Shown: positions 52,559 to 64,000 of the stretch, one piece after another
Position numbering within the stretch: position 1 is the stretch's first letter
How the letters are laid out: the number at the start of each line of letters is the position of its first letter
Made by a program: the position numbers and the translations under genes
Assembly (NCBI RefSeq): GCF_047496725.1
Contig: NC_132973.1
Location: 17,337,733 to 17,401,732, forward strand
Reading direction: 5' to 3'
DNA: 64,000 nt
Origin: Anoplolepis gracilipes
Lineage: Eukaryota; Arthropoda; Insecta; Hymenoptera; Formicidae
The notes under the pieces: model-generated
Told to the model about the DNA's origin: nothing
The model's database searches: none
Seen by the model: only the letters and a program-made list of their open reading frames with translations

Positions 52559-53470
52559 TTAATTTTGTAATTATATTTATTAATTATTAAAAACAAATTA
52601 TAAAAATAATTTAAATTTAAATTTAATATGAATATAAAATTTAATTTATAATATACATAAAAAAAAAATTAAATAATATTCCCCCCCCCTTTTTTATATT
52701 ATTATCATTATTATTAATTATTAATAATTATATAAATATATTAAAATATTTTATTAATAAATAATTTTTTTTTTCTATATTTTAGGTTTTTAATATTTTA
52801 AATTAAAAATAATGATTAATAAGTTTTAATTAATTAATATTAAATAATTAATGTTAATTAAATATTTTAAATATATATAATTAATTATATATTTATAAAA
52901 ATAATTAAAATATTTTATTAACATTAAATAATAATTATTAAATAATATTAATGTATATATAAATAAAAACTTAAATTTTTAATTTTTTTTACTTTCTATA
53001 AAATACTCTCCTTAAATTTATATAAATAAGATTTTTAATTATTATTAATTATTTTATTTATAGATAAGTTTTTTAATTTTAATTTTAATAATATATTTTT
53101 TTTTTATAAATACATAAAATTAAAATAGTCAATTATTAAATTTAAATAAAATTACTCTCTCCCTCTGAATTTTATTTTAACTAATTATACTTTTTTAATT
53201 CTATAATAACTAATTATTTTTAAAAAATCAATTTTTATAATAATTTTATTTATAATATTTTATTATTTAATTTATTAATTAATCTTTATAACTACTTTAA
53301 TTTTAATAAATTCTTTTATTATTTTTACTAATACAAATTTAATTTAAATTATTTATTTAAATTTACTTATAACCTTTTTTTAAATTAAATTTACTTATCA
53401 TATTTAATTTTAACTAATGATTAATAGTCAATTTTCAAAAATATTATACTAATTTATATTTATTTAATTA
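52559..53470. promoter_or_regulatory. Control region, second-lap copy
   Basis: As 35641-36550 but with a C9 instead of a C6 tract and several substitutions. Some of these (for example TTAATATTAAAT near 52836) match the later repeat units, so this copy is intermediate. Confidence 0.85.
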
Positions 53471-53543
53471 AAGTAAGTAAGCTAATTCTCTAAGCTTTTA
53501 GGTTCATACCCTAAATATAGAAATTTTATCTTTCTCTTATTTA
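53471..53543 (+). tRNA. trnM: tRNA-Met, second-lap copy
   Basis: Same as 36551-36623. Confidence 0.9.
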
Positions 53544-53595
53544 ATTAATTATTTTTGCTATTTAAATTTTATTAATAACTAAAAATTTATTTATT

Positions 53596-53664
53596 AATGA
53601 TATGCCTGATAAAAGGATTATTTTGATAGAATAAATCATACATAATTTATATATGTTTTCATTT
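53596..53664 (+). tRNA. trnI: tRNA-Ile, second-lap copy
   Basis: Same as 36673-36741; the spacer before it is longer. Confidence 0.9.
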
Positions 53665-53676
53665 AAATTAATTTTT

Positions 53677-53748
53677 TTATATTTAATAGATTTAAACTAT
53701 CTCAAAAAATTTCAAAAATTTTTATGCTTCATAATACATTAAAATATA
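53677..53748 (-). tRNA. trnQ: tRNA-Gln, second-lap copy
   Basis: Same as 36754-36825. Confidence 0.85.
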
Positions 53749-53807
53749 ATATTAATATTCAACATTTATTCAAAGTTTAATACAACTAAAAAATTAATAT
53801 TATTTAT

Positions 53808-54535
53808 ATGCATCATAATTTATTCATAAAATTTTTTTTAATGTCTTATTTAATTTATTTTTCTTTTATTTCTTTATTTTTATACGATTTATTAATAATT
53901 TGTATTATTATGGAAATTAATAATTTTTTATTCATTTGTTTTTTATCAATTAAATTAAAAAATAAAAAAATTATTTTTTTATATTATCTCATTCAAGCTT
54001 TAGCTTCCTTAATAATAATGTTAACTTTAATTATTAATAATTTTATATATATACAAATAAATTTTATTATAATCAATTTTTTTATCTCTATTATAATTAA
54101 ATTAGGGATCCCCCCATTTCATTCATGAATCCCTTCTGTAGCTATTTTTTTAGATTGATATTCATTATTTATTTTTTTAACAATTCAAAAAATTATTCCT
54201 TTATACATAATTTCACTTATTAACCCTCCAATTTTTTTACTATATTTTATAATTTTAACATCTGCATTTATCTCCGCCTTTAAAATAATTAATTCAATAA
54301 ATTTTAAAATTTTATTAAGATTTTCTTCAATTAACCAAATGTTTTCTTCGATTAACCGGATAAATATTAATTTTAATTTATTTTAAAACCCTAATCTGAT
54401 TTTCATATTTAATATTCTATACACTTATCCCATTAATTATTATTATAATTTTTATATATTTTAAAATTTCATTTAGATTTTCTTTAAGTAATAACTTTCC
54501 TTCAATTAATTTTAATTTAATTTGTTTGTTATTAT
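53808..54535 (+). pseudogene. nad2: nad2 5' fragment, unit 1
   Basis: First two-thirds of nad2, cut by the jump into rrnL. Differences from the full gene include TGT for TGA at codon 33 and ATG in place of the internal TAG. The frame still ends at TAA 54384-54386 because the +1 shift is present here too. Confidence 0.88.
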
Positions 54536-54550
54536 TTTTAATTTAAATTA
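54520..54550. other. nad2/rrnL breakpoint of the tandem repeat
   Basis: nad2 (first lap, about 37605-37622) and rrnL (about 34119-34137) share TTATTAATTTTTAATTTA. At the joint the motif appears once with one A lost. The same joint recurs near 58,020-58,050 and 61,519-61,549. Confidence 0.88.
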
Positions 54551-55188
54551 ATAAAAATATTTTTTTAATTTATTAAATTTATTTTAATTTTAAAATTATA
54601 ATTAAACTATGCTAAAATAAATAAATTATTAAATTTTTTCAAAAAATTTTAAATTTTAAAACCATTTTTATAAAATTTTTATAAATAATATTAATAAATT
54701 TTTTAAATTTTAAAATTAATTTATAGATTATCCCATAAATTTTTAATATAAATCAATATATTTATTGTAAATAAAAATTATTTTAAACTTTAATAAAAAT
54801 TTACATATTTAAATTTATATCTAAATTAAATTTATATAAAAAAAAAATTAGATATCAAAAAAATTGATTAAAGTATCTTCTCTAAATAAATATTAAAAAT
54901 AATTTTTTTATATTAAATTTTCTTTATTTATTTAACTCTTTTTCTTTCGAGAAATTTATTTATCAATAATTTTTTTTAATAAACCCTGATACAAAAGGTA
55001 CATTTAACTAAAATTACTTTTAAAAATTTTTTTATTTTCATTTACATTACATTATCATTAAAATTAAAATAATTATTTTAAAATTTTTTACTAAAACTTT
55101 TTTTTTTTTTAATATAATTTTATTTAATAATTTATAATATTTTTTCTTATATTTATTTATTATTAATAATTTATTTATTAATTATAAT
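54536..55188 (-). pseudogene. rrnL: rrnL 5' fragment, unit 2
   Basis: Only the 5' ~650 nt of 16S rRNA. The 3' half with the peptidyl-transferase region is missing. Confidence 0.85.
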
Positions 55189-55256
55189 AAAATTTTAATA
55201 ATTTTTAATTAATCTTTTCAATGTAAATGAAAAATTTTTATTTAAACTAAAATTTT
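55189..55256 (-). tRNA. trnV: tRNA-Val, unit 2
   Basis: Anticodon TAC retained. A few changes lie at the 3' side relative to 34776-34843. Confidence 0.75.
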
Positions 55257-56053
55257 TTTTTATTCTAAATACATTTTCCAATATATTTACTTTGTTACGA
55301 CTTTTTCCATAAATTTTTATTAATGAAAATGACGGGCAATTTGTACATATTTTAATTAAAATTCAATTTAAATATTTTTTTAACTTTACAATTAAATTCA
55401 ATATTTATAAAACTTTAAAAATTTATTTCAATTAATTAAATTAAATGTAACTCATTTAAATCTTAACTTATTCTAAATTTTGATTTGAATTATAATTATA
55501 ATTAAATTTTTAAATTATTAATCTTTTAATATAATTTTTCAACAACAATATATAAAAATTAAATTAAGTAATTCTATTCGTGGATTATCAAATTAATCAA
55601 CAAGTTCCTCTAAATCATAAAATACCGCCAAATTTTTTATTTTTAATGATTAACATTTAATATTTAATTATATTTTATTTTCATTTAAATAATAGGGTAT
55701 CTAATCCTAATTTATTATATAAATTTTTTTAATTTTATTATTAATTTAAATAAAATTATTTAACTTTTAATATCTTTTCATATTTCACCATAAAAAAATA
55801 AATTAGTTAAATATATTTATTTATTTATATATTTTATATTTATATATAATTATTTAAATTTATTTTTATTTAAAGTATAAACCGCAATTGCTGGCACTTT
55901 ATTTATTAATAATAAATTATAATTTTCTATTATAAATTTTTATTTAATTAATTATTATAAATACTAATTTATATATTATTAAATTATTTAAATTTTATAT
56001 AATTTTTTAAAATTTTATTTATACTTTAAATTATAAAATAAATTTAAAAAAAA
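55257..56053 (-). rRNA. rrnS: 12S ribosomal RNA, unit 2
   Basis: Full-length copy with a handful of substitutions shared by units 3 and 4 (for example ATTAAAATTC for TTTAAAATTC near 55355). Confidence 0.85.
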
Positions 56054-56969
56054 AATTAATTTTGTAATTATATTTATTAATTATTAAAAACAAATTATAA
56101 AAATAATTTAAATTTAAATTTAATATGAATATAAAATTTAATTTATAATATACATAAAAAAAAAATTAAATAATATTCCCCCCCCCCCTTTTTTATATTA
56201 TTATCATTATTATTAATTATTAATAATTATTTAAATATATTAAAATATTTTATAAATAAATAATTTTTTTTTTCTATATTTTAGGATTTTAATATATTAA
56301 ATTAAAAATAATGATTAATAAGTTTTAATTAATTAATATTAAATAATTAATGTTAATTAAATATTTTAAATATATATAATTAATTATATATTTATAAAAA
56401 TAATTAAAATATTTTATTAACATTAAATAATAATTATTAAATAATATTAATGTATATATAAATAAAAACTTAAATTTTTAATTTTTTTTACTTTCTATAA
56501 AATACTCTCCTTAAATTTATATAAATAAGATTTTTAATTATTATTAATTATTTTATTTATAGATAAGTTTTTTAATTTTAATTTTAATAATATATTTTTT
56601 TTTTATAAATACATATAATTAAAATAGTCAATTATTAAATTTAAATAAAATTACTCTCTCCCTCCGAATTTTATTTTAACTAATTATACTTTTTTAATTC
56701 TATAATAACTAATTATTTTTAAAAAATCAATTTTTATAATAATTTTATTTATAATATTTTATTATTTAATTTATTAATTAATCTTTATAACTACTTTAAT
56801 TTTAATAAATTCTTTTATTATTTTTACTAATACAAATTTAATTTAAATTATTTATTTAAATTTACTTATAACCTTTTTTTAAATTAAATTTACTTATCAT
56901 ATTTAATTTTAACTAATGATTAATAGTCAATTTTCAAAAATATTATACTAATTTATATTTATTTAATTA
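56054..56969. promoter_or_regulatory. Control region, unit 2
   Basis: Full copy with a C11 tract near 56178-56188. Confidence 0.85.
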
Positions 56970-57042
56970 AAGTAAGTAAGCTAATTCTCTAAGCTTTTAG
57001 GTTCATACCCTAAATATAGAAATTTTATCTTTCTCTTATTTA
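56970..57042 (+). tRNA. trnM: tRNA-Met, unit 2
   Basis: As 36551-36623. Confidence 0.9.
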
Positions 57043-57094
57043 ATTAATTATTTTTGCTATTTAAATTTTATTAATAACTAAAAATTTATTTATT

Positions 57095-57163
57095 AATGAT
57101 ATGCCTGATAAAAGGATTATTTTGATAGAATAAATCATACATAATTTATATATGTTTTCATTT
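57095..57163 (+). tRNA. trnI: tRNA-Ile, unit 2
   Basis: As 36673-36741. Confidence 0.9.
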
Positions 57164-57175
57164 AAATTAATTTTT

Positions 57176-57247
57176 TTATATTTAATAGATTTAAACTATC
57201 TCAAAAAATTTCAAAAATTTTTATGCTTCATAATACATTAAAATATA
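57176..57247 (-). tRNA. trnQ: tRNA-Gln, unit 2
   Basis: As 36754-36825. Confidence 0.85.
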
Positions 57248-57306
57248 ATATTAATATTCAACATTTATTCAAAGTTTAATACAACTAAAAAATTAATATT
57301 ATTTAT

Positions 57307-58034
57307 ATGCATCATAATTTATTCATAAAATTTTTTTTAATGTCTTATTTAATTTATTTTTCTTTTATTTCTTTATTTTTATACGATTTATTAATAATTT
57401 GTATTATTATGGAAATTAATAATTTTTTATTCATTTGTTTTTTATCAATTAAATTAAAAAATAAAAAAATTATTTTTTTATATTATCTCATTCAAGCTTT
57501 AGCTTCCTTAATAATAATGTTAACTTTAATTATTAATAATTTTATATATATACAAATAAATTTTATTATAATCAATTTTTTTATCTCTATTATAATTAAA
57601 TTAGGGATCCCCCCATTTCATTCATGAATCCCTTCTGTAGCTATTTTTTTAGATTGATATTCATTATTTATTTTTTTAACAATTCAAAAAATTATTCCTT
57701 TATACATAATTTCACTTATTAACCCTCCAATTTTTTTACTATATTTTATAATTTTAACATCTGCATTTATCTCCGCCTTTAAAATAATTAATTCAATAAA
57801 TTTTAAAATTTTATTAAGATTTTCTTCAATTAACCAAATGTTTTCTTCGATTAACCGGATAAATATTAATTTTAATTTATTTTAAAACCCTAATCTGATT
57901 TTCATATTTAATATTCTATACACTTATCCCATTAATTATTATTATAATTTTTATATATTTTAAAATTTCATTTAGATTTTCTTTAAGTAATAACTTTCCT
58001 TCAATTAATTTTAATTTAATTTGTTTGTTATTAT
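57307..58034 (+). pseudogene. nad2: nad2 5' fragment, unit 2
   Basis: Same truncated reading frame as at 53808. Confidence 0.88.
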
Positions 58035-58688
58035 TTTTAATTTAAATTAATAAAAATATTTTTTTAATTTATTAAATTTATTTTAATTTTAAAATTATAA
58101 TTAAACTATGCTAAAATAAATAAATTATTAAATTTTTTCAAAAAATTTTAAATTTTAAAACCATTTTTATAAAATTTTTATAAATAATATTAATAAATTT
58201 TTTAAATTTTAAAATTAATTTATAGATTATCCCATAAATTTTTAATATAAATCAATATATTTATTGTAAATAAAAATTATTTTAAACTTTAATAAAAATT
58301 TACATATTTAAATTTATATCTAAATTAAATTTATATAAAAAAAAAAATTAGATATCAAAAAAATTGATTAAAGTATCTTCTCTAAATAAATATTAAAAAT
58401 AATTTTTTTATATTAAATTTTCTTTATTTATTTAACTCTTTTTCTTTCGAGAAATTTATTTATCAATAATTTTTTTTAATAAACCCTGATACAAAAGGTA
58501 CATTTAACTAAAATTACTTTTAAAAATTTTTTTATTTTCATTTACATTACATTATCATTAAAATTAAAATAATTATTTTAAAATTTTTTACTAAAACTTT
58601 TTTTTTTTTTAATATAATTTTATTTAATAATTTATAATATTTTTTCTTATATTTATTTATTATTAATAATTTATTTATTAATTATAAT
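58035..58688 (-). pseudogene. rrnL: rrnL 5' fragment, unit 3
   Basis: As 54536-55188. Confidence 0.85.
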
Positions 58689-58756
58689 AAAATTTTAATA
58701 ATTTTTAATTAATCTTTTCAATGTAAATGAAAAATTTTTATTTAAACTAAAATTTT
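58689..58756 (-). tRNA. trnV: tRNA-Val, unit 3
   Basis: As 55189-55256. Confidence 0.75.
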
Positions 58757-59552
58757 TTTTTATTCTAAATACATTTTCCAATATATTTACTTTGTTACGA
58801 CTTTTTCCATAAATTTTTATTAATGAAAATGACGGGCAATTTGTACATATTTTAATTAAAATTCAATTTAAATATTTTTTTAACTTTACAATTAAATTCA
58901 ATATTTATAAAACTTTAAAAATTTATTTCAATTAATTAAATTAAATGTAACTCATTTAAATCTTAACTATTCTAAATTTTGATTTGAATTATAATTATAA
59001 TTAAATTTTTAAATTATTAATCTTTTAATATAATTTTTCAACAACAATATATAAAAATTAAATTAAGTAATTCTATTCGTGGATTATCAAATTAATCAAC
59101 AAGTTCCTCTAAATCATAAAATACCGCCAAATTTTTTATTTTTAATGATTAACATTTAATATTTAATTATATTTTATTTTCATTTAAATAATAGGGTATC
59201 TAATCCTAATTTATTATATAAATTTTTTTAATTTTATTATTAATTTAAATAAAATTATTTAACTTTTAATATCTTTTCATATTTCACCATAAAAAAATAA
59301 ATTAGTTAAATATATTTATTTATTTATATATTTTATATTTATATATAATTATTTAAATTTATTTTTATTTAAAGTATAAACCGCAATTGCTGGCACTTTA
59401 TTTATTAATAATAAATTATAATTTTCTATTATAAATTTTTATTTAATTAATTATTATAAATACTAATTTATATATTATTAAATTATTTAAATTTTATATA
59501 ATTTTTTAAAATTTTATTTATACTTTAAATTATAAAATAAATTTTAAAAAAA
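58757..59552 (-). rRNA. rrnS: 12S ribosomal RNA, unit 3
   Basis: Full-length copy, one base shorter than unit 2 near 58970. Confidence 0.85.
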
Positions 59553-60468
59553 AATTAATTTTGTAATTATATTTATTAATTATTAAAAACAAATTATAAA
59601 AATAATTTAAATTTAAATTTAATATGAATATAAAATTTAATTTATAATATACATAAAAAAAAAATTAAATAATATTCCCCCCCCCCCTTTTTTATATTAT
59701 TATCATTATTATTAATTATTAATAATTATTTAAATATATTAAAATATTTTATAAATAAATAATTTTTTTTTTCTATATTTTAGGATTTTAATATATTAAA
59801 TTAAAAATAATGATTAATAAGTTTTAATTAATTAATATTAAATAATTAATGTTAATTAAATATTTTAAATATATATAATTAATTATATATTTATAAAAAT
59901 AATTAAAATATTTTATTAACATTAAATAATAATTATTAAATAATATTAATGTATATATAAATAAAAACTTAAATTTTTAATTTTTTTTACTTTCTATAAA
60001 ATACTCTCCTTAAATTTATATAAATAAGATTTTTAATTATTATTAATTATTTTATTTATAGATAAGTTTTTTAATTTTAATTTTAATAATATATTTTTTT
60101 TTTATAAATACATATAATTAAAATAGTCAATTATTAAATTTAAATAAAATTACTCTCTCCCTCCGAATTTTATTTTAACTAATTATACTTTTTTAATTCT
60201 ATAATAACTAATTATTTTTAAAAAATCAATTTTTATAATAATTTTACTTATAATATTTTATTATTTAATTTATTAATTAATCTTTATAACTACTTTAATT
60301 TTAATAAATTCTTTTATTATTTTTACTAATACAAATTTAATTTAAATTATTTATTTAAATTTACTTATAACCTTTTTTTAAATTAAATTTACTTATCATA
60401 TTTAATTTTAACTAATGATTAATAGTCAATTTTCAAAAATATTATACTAATTTATATTTATTTAATTA
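59553..60468. promoter_or_regulatory. Control region, unit 3
   Basis: Full copy with a C11 tract near 59677-59687. One T to C change lies near 60248. Confidence 0.85.
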
Positions 60469-60541
60469 AAGTAAGTAAGCTAATTCTCTAAGCTTTTAGG
60501 TTCATACCCTAAATATAGAAATTTTATCTTTCTCTTATTTA
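60469..60541 (+). tRNA. trnM: tRNA-Met, unit 3
   Basis: As 36551-36623. Confidence 0.9.
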
Positions 60542-60593
60542 ATTAATTATTTTTGCTATTTAAATTTTATTAATAACTAAAAATTTATTTATT

Positions 60594-60662
60594 AATGATA
60601 TGCCTGATAAAAGGATTATTTTGATAGAATAAATCATACATAATTTATATATGTTTTCATTT
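60594..60662 (+). tRNA. trnI: tRNA-Ile, unit 3
   Basis: As 36673-36741. Confidence 0.9.
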
Positions 60663-60674
60663 AAATTAATTTTT

Positions 60675-60746
60675 TTATATTTAATAGATTTAAACTATCT
60701 CAAAAAATTTCAAAAATTTTTATGCTTCATAATACATTAAAATATA
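60675..60746 (-). tRNA. trnQ: tRNA-Gln, unit 3
   Basis: As 36754-36825. Confidence 0.85.
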
Positions 60747-60805
60747 ATATTAATATTCAACATTTATTCAAAGTTTAATACAACTAAAAAATTAATATTA
60801 TTTAT

Positions 60806-61533
60806 ATGCATCATAATTTATTCATAAAATTTTTTTTAATGTCTTATTTAATTTATTTTTCTTTTATTTCTTTATTTTTATACGATTTATTAATAATTTG
60901 TATTATTATGGAAATTAATAATTTTTTATTCATTTGTTTTTTATCAATTAAATTAAAAAATAAAAAAATTATTTTTTTATATTATCTCATTCAAGCTTTA
61001 GCTTCCTTAATAATAATGTTAACTTTAATTATTAATAATTTTATATATATACAAATAAATTTTATTATAATCAATTTTTTTATCTCTATTATAATTAAAT
61101 TAGGGATCCCCCCATTTCATTCATGAATCCCTTCTGTAGCTATTTTTTTAGATTGATATTCATTATTTATTTTTTTAACAATTCAAAAAATTATTCCTTT
61201 ATACATAATTTCACTTATTAACCCTCCAATTTTTTTACTATATTTTATAATTTTAACATCTGCATTTATCTCCGCCTTTAAAATAATTAATTCAATAAAT
61301 TTTAAAATTTTATTAAGATTTTCTTCAATTAACCAAATGTTTTCTTCGATTAACCGGATAAATATTAATTTTAATTTATTTTAAAACCCTAATCTGATTT
61401 TCATATTTAATATTCTATACACTTATCCCATTAATTATTATTATAATTTTTATATATTTTAAAATTTCATTTAGATTTTCTTTAAGTAATAACTTTCCTT
61501 CAATTAATTTTAATTTAATTTGTTTGTTATTAT
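60806..61533 (+). pseudogene. nad2: nad2 5' fragment, unit 3
   Basis: Same truncated reading frame as at 53808. Confidence 0.88.
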
Positions 61534-62187
61534 TTTTAATTTAAATTAATAAAAATATTTTTTTAATTTATTAAATTTATTTTAATTTTAAAATTATAAT
61601 TAAACTATGCAAAATAAATAAATTATTAAATTTTTTCAAAAAATTTTAAATTTTAAAACCATTTTTATAAAATTTTTATAAATAATATTAATAAATTTTT
61701 TAAATTTTAAAATTAATTTATAGATTATCCCATAAATTTTTAATATAAATCAATATATTTATTGTAAATAAAAATTATTTTAAACTTTAATAAAAATTTA
61801 CATATTTAAATTTATATCTAAATTAAATTTATATAAAAAAAAAAATTAGATATCAAAAAAATTGATTAAAGTATCTTCTCTAAATAAATATTAAAAATAA
61901 TTTTTTTATATTAAATTTTCTTTATTTATTTAACTCTTTTTCTTTCGAGAAATTTATTTATCAATAATTTTTTTTAATAAACCCTGATACAAAAGGTACA
62001 TTTAACTAAAATTACTTTTAAAAATTTTTTTATTTTCATTTACATTACATTATCATTAAAATTAAAATAATTATTTTAAAATTTTTTACTAAAACTTTTT
62101 TTTTTTTTTAATATAATTTTATTTAATAATTTATAATATTTTTTCTTATATTTATTTATTATTAATAATTTATTTATTAATTATAAT
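61534..62187 (-). pseudogene. rrnL: rrnL 5' fragment, unit 4
   Basis: As 54536-55188, with one T lost near 61609. Confidence 0.85.
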
Positions 62188-62255
62188 AAAATTTTAATAA
62201 TTTTTAATTAATCTTTTCAATGTAAATGAAAAATTTTTATTTAAACTAAAATTTT
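62188..62255 (-). tRNA. trnV: tRNA-Val, unit 4
   Basis: As 55189-55256. Confidence 0.75.
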
Positions 62256-63051
62256 TTTTTATTCTAAATACATTTTCCAATATATTTACTTTGTTACGAC
62301 TTTTTCCATAAATTTTTATTAATGAAAATGACGGGCAATTTGTACATATTTTAATTAAAATTCAATTTAAATATTTTTTTAACTTTACAATTAAATTCAA
62401 TATTTATAAAACTTTAAAAATTTATTTCAATTAATTAAATTAAATGTAACTCATTTAAATCTTAACTATTCTAAATTTTGATTTGAATTATAATTATAAT
62501 TAAATTTTTAAATTATTAATCTTTTAATATAATTTTTCAACAACAATATATAAAAATTAAATTAAGTAATTCTATTCGTGGATTATCAAATTAATCAACA
62601 AGTTCCTCTAAATCATAAAATACCGCCAAATTTTTTATTTTTAATGATTAACATTTAATATTTAATTATATTTTATTTTCATTTAAATAATAGGGTATCT
62701 AATCCTAATTTATTATATAAATTTTTTTAATTTTATTATTAATTTAAATAAAATTATTTAACTTTTAATATCTTTTCATATTTCACCATAAAAAAATAAA
62801 TTAGTTAAATATATTTATTTATTTATATATTTTATATTTATATATAATTATTTAAATTTATTTTTATTTAAAGTATAAACCGCAATTGCTGGCACTTTAT
62901 TTATTAATAATAAATTATAATTTTCTATTATAAATTTTTATTTAATTAATTATTATAAATACTAATTTATATATTATTAAATTATTTAAATTTTATATAA
63001 TTTTTTAAAATTTTATTTATACTTTAAATTATAAAATAAATTTTAAAAAAA
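62256..63051 (-). rRNA. rrnS: 12S ribosomal RNA, unit 4
   Basis: Full-length copy as in unit 3. Confidence 0.85.
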
Positions 63052-63966
63052 AATTAATTTTGTAATTATATTTATTAATTATTAAAAACAAATTATAAAA
63101 ATAATTTAAATTTAAATTTAATATGAATATAAAATTTAATTTATAATATACATAAAAAAAAAATTAAATAATATTCCCCCCCCCCTTTTTTATATTATTA
63201 TCATTATTATTAATTATTAATAATTATTTAAATATATTAAAATATTTTATAAATAAATAATTTTTTTTTTCTATATTTTAGGATTTTAATATATTAAATT
63301 AAAAATAATGATTAATAAGTTTTAATTAATTAATATTAAATAATTAATGTTAATTAAATATTTTAAATATATATAATTAATTATATATTTATAAAAATAA
63401 TTAAAATATTTTATTAACATTAAATAATAATTATTAAATAATATTAATGTATATATAAATAAAAACTTAAATTTTTAATTTTTTTTACTTTCTATAAAAT
63501 ACTCTCCTTAAATTTATATAAATAAGATTTTTAATTATTATTAATTATTTTATTTATAGATAAGTTTTTTAATTTTAATTTTAATAATATATTTTTTTTT
63601 TATAAATACATATAATTAAAATAGTCAATTATTAAATTTAAATAAAATTACTCTCTCCCTCCGAATTTTATTTTAACTAATTATACTTTTTTAATTCTAT
63701 AATAACTAATTATTTTTAAAAAATCAATTTTTATAATAATTTTATTTATAATATTTTATTATTTAATTTATTAATTAATCTTTATAACTACTTTAATTTT
63801 AATAAATTCTTTTATTATTTTTACTAATACAAATTTAATTTAAATTATTTATTTAAATTTACTTATAACCTTTTTTTAAATTAAATTTACTTATCATATT
63901 TAATTTTAACTAATGATTAATAGTCAATTTTCAAAAATATTATACTAATTTATATTTATTTAATTA
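63052..63966. promoter_or_regulatory. Control region, unit 4
   Basis: Full copy with a C10 tract near 63176-63185. Confidence 0.85.
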
Positions 63967-64000
63967 AAGTAAGTAAGCTAATTCTCTAAGCTTTTAGGTT
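63967..64000 (+). tRNA. trnM: tRNA-Met, unit 4, cut by the window end
   Basis: First 34 nt of trnM; the window ends inside the anticodon arm, so the array continues beyond it. Confidence 0.85.

Larger units (their letters stand above)
49793..54535. repeat. Second lap around the mitochondrial circle
   Basis: Repeats 32875-37612 with offset 16918 at first, drifting to 16923 through small indels in the control region and before trnI. It then leaves nad2 and jumps into rrnL at about 54,530. Confidence 0.95.
54536..64000. repeat. Head-to-tail array of a 3,499-bp mitochondrial unit
   Basis: Units 2 (54536-58034), 3 (58035-61533) and 4 (61534 to the window end, incomplete) each hold a partial rrnL, trnV, rrnS, control region, trnM, trnI, trnQ and partial nad2. 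The nad2 ATGs at 53808, 57307 and 60806 are exactly 3,499 apart. Units 2-4 differ from each other only by a few single-base indels or substitutions. Confidence 0.95.

Noticed and set aside
54536..64000. CRISPR-like or bacterial repeat array
   Set aside because: The repeat unit is 3.5 kb of recognisable mitochondrial genes; no short spaced repeats or cas genes are present.

Overview
The window joins two very different kinds of animal DNA. Bases 1 to about 32,874 are GC-rich nuclear sequence made almost entirely of broken R1-clade (R1/TRAS/SART-like) non-LTR retrotransposons. Bases 32,875 to 64,000 are about 85% A+T and are mitochondrial. The mitochondrial part has the invertebrate code (TGA = Trp, AGA = Ser, ATA = Met). 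Its trnM-trnI-trnQ block after the control region is the arrangement usual in ants, so the source is most likely an ant (Hymenoptera: Formicidae). That assignment is an inference, not a database match.

Nuclear part. A degenerate ORF1 (gag) on the minus strand lies at 1-2336, followed by a minus-strand ORF2 (EN-RT) remnant at 2480-4402. Next come an AT-rich spacer with LTR-promoter-like sequence and a small endonuclease fragment at 6139-6400. Element C (plus strand, about 6400-13850) has a long 5' UTR with repeated dyads, a 775-codon ORF1 lacking its zinc knuckles, and a broken ORF2. An inverted ORF1/ORF2 fragment follows at 13.85-14.83 kb. Then come a ~165-bp satellite, TA/CA microsatellites and LTR-like sequence with TGTTACG...CGTAACA ends (15.8-17.7 kb). 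Element D (minus, 26.15 to 18.67 kb, ending in a poly(A) tract) and element E (minus, 32.87 to 26.15 kb, 5' truncated) lie head to tail. Every ORF2 copy has frameshifts or stops, so none of these elements looks autonomous. Together they give a good picture of the family: ORF1 with coiled coil, basic region, gag core and CCHC knuckles; ORF2 with an APE-type endonuclease, a reverse transcriptase (YADD) and a C-terminal CCHC finger. ORF1 and ORF2 are joined by TAAATG (C and D) or a 14-nt overlap (E).

Mitochondrial part. From 32,875 to 49,792 there is one complete circle of 16,918 bp with 13 protein genes, 22 tRNAs, both rRNAs and the control region. The contig then runs into a second lap (49,793 to ~54,535). 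It breaks from nad2 back into rrnL at a shared AT-rich motif of about 18 bp, and repeats a 3,499-bp unit head to tail to the end of the window. The unit holds the 5' ~650 nt of rrnL, trnV, rrnS, the control region, trnM, trnI, trnQ and the 5' part of nad2. It looks like a concatemer of a subgenomic minicircle that keeps the control region, or a large tandem duplication. Six protein genes (nad2, cox2, atp6, nad5, nad4, nad4L) carry indels or stops, while cox1, atp8, cox3, nad3, nad6, cytb and nad1 are intact. trnT lies between nad4 and nad4L, and trnS1 precedes trnN; both differ from the ancestral insect order.

The nuclear-to-mitochondrial joint at 32,861-32,882 is a short fold-back palindrome. 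It could be a real nuclear mitochondrial insertion (NUMT) or a chimeric read or assembly, and the sequence alone does not decide.
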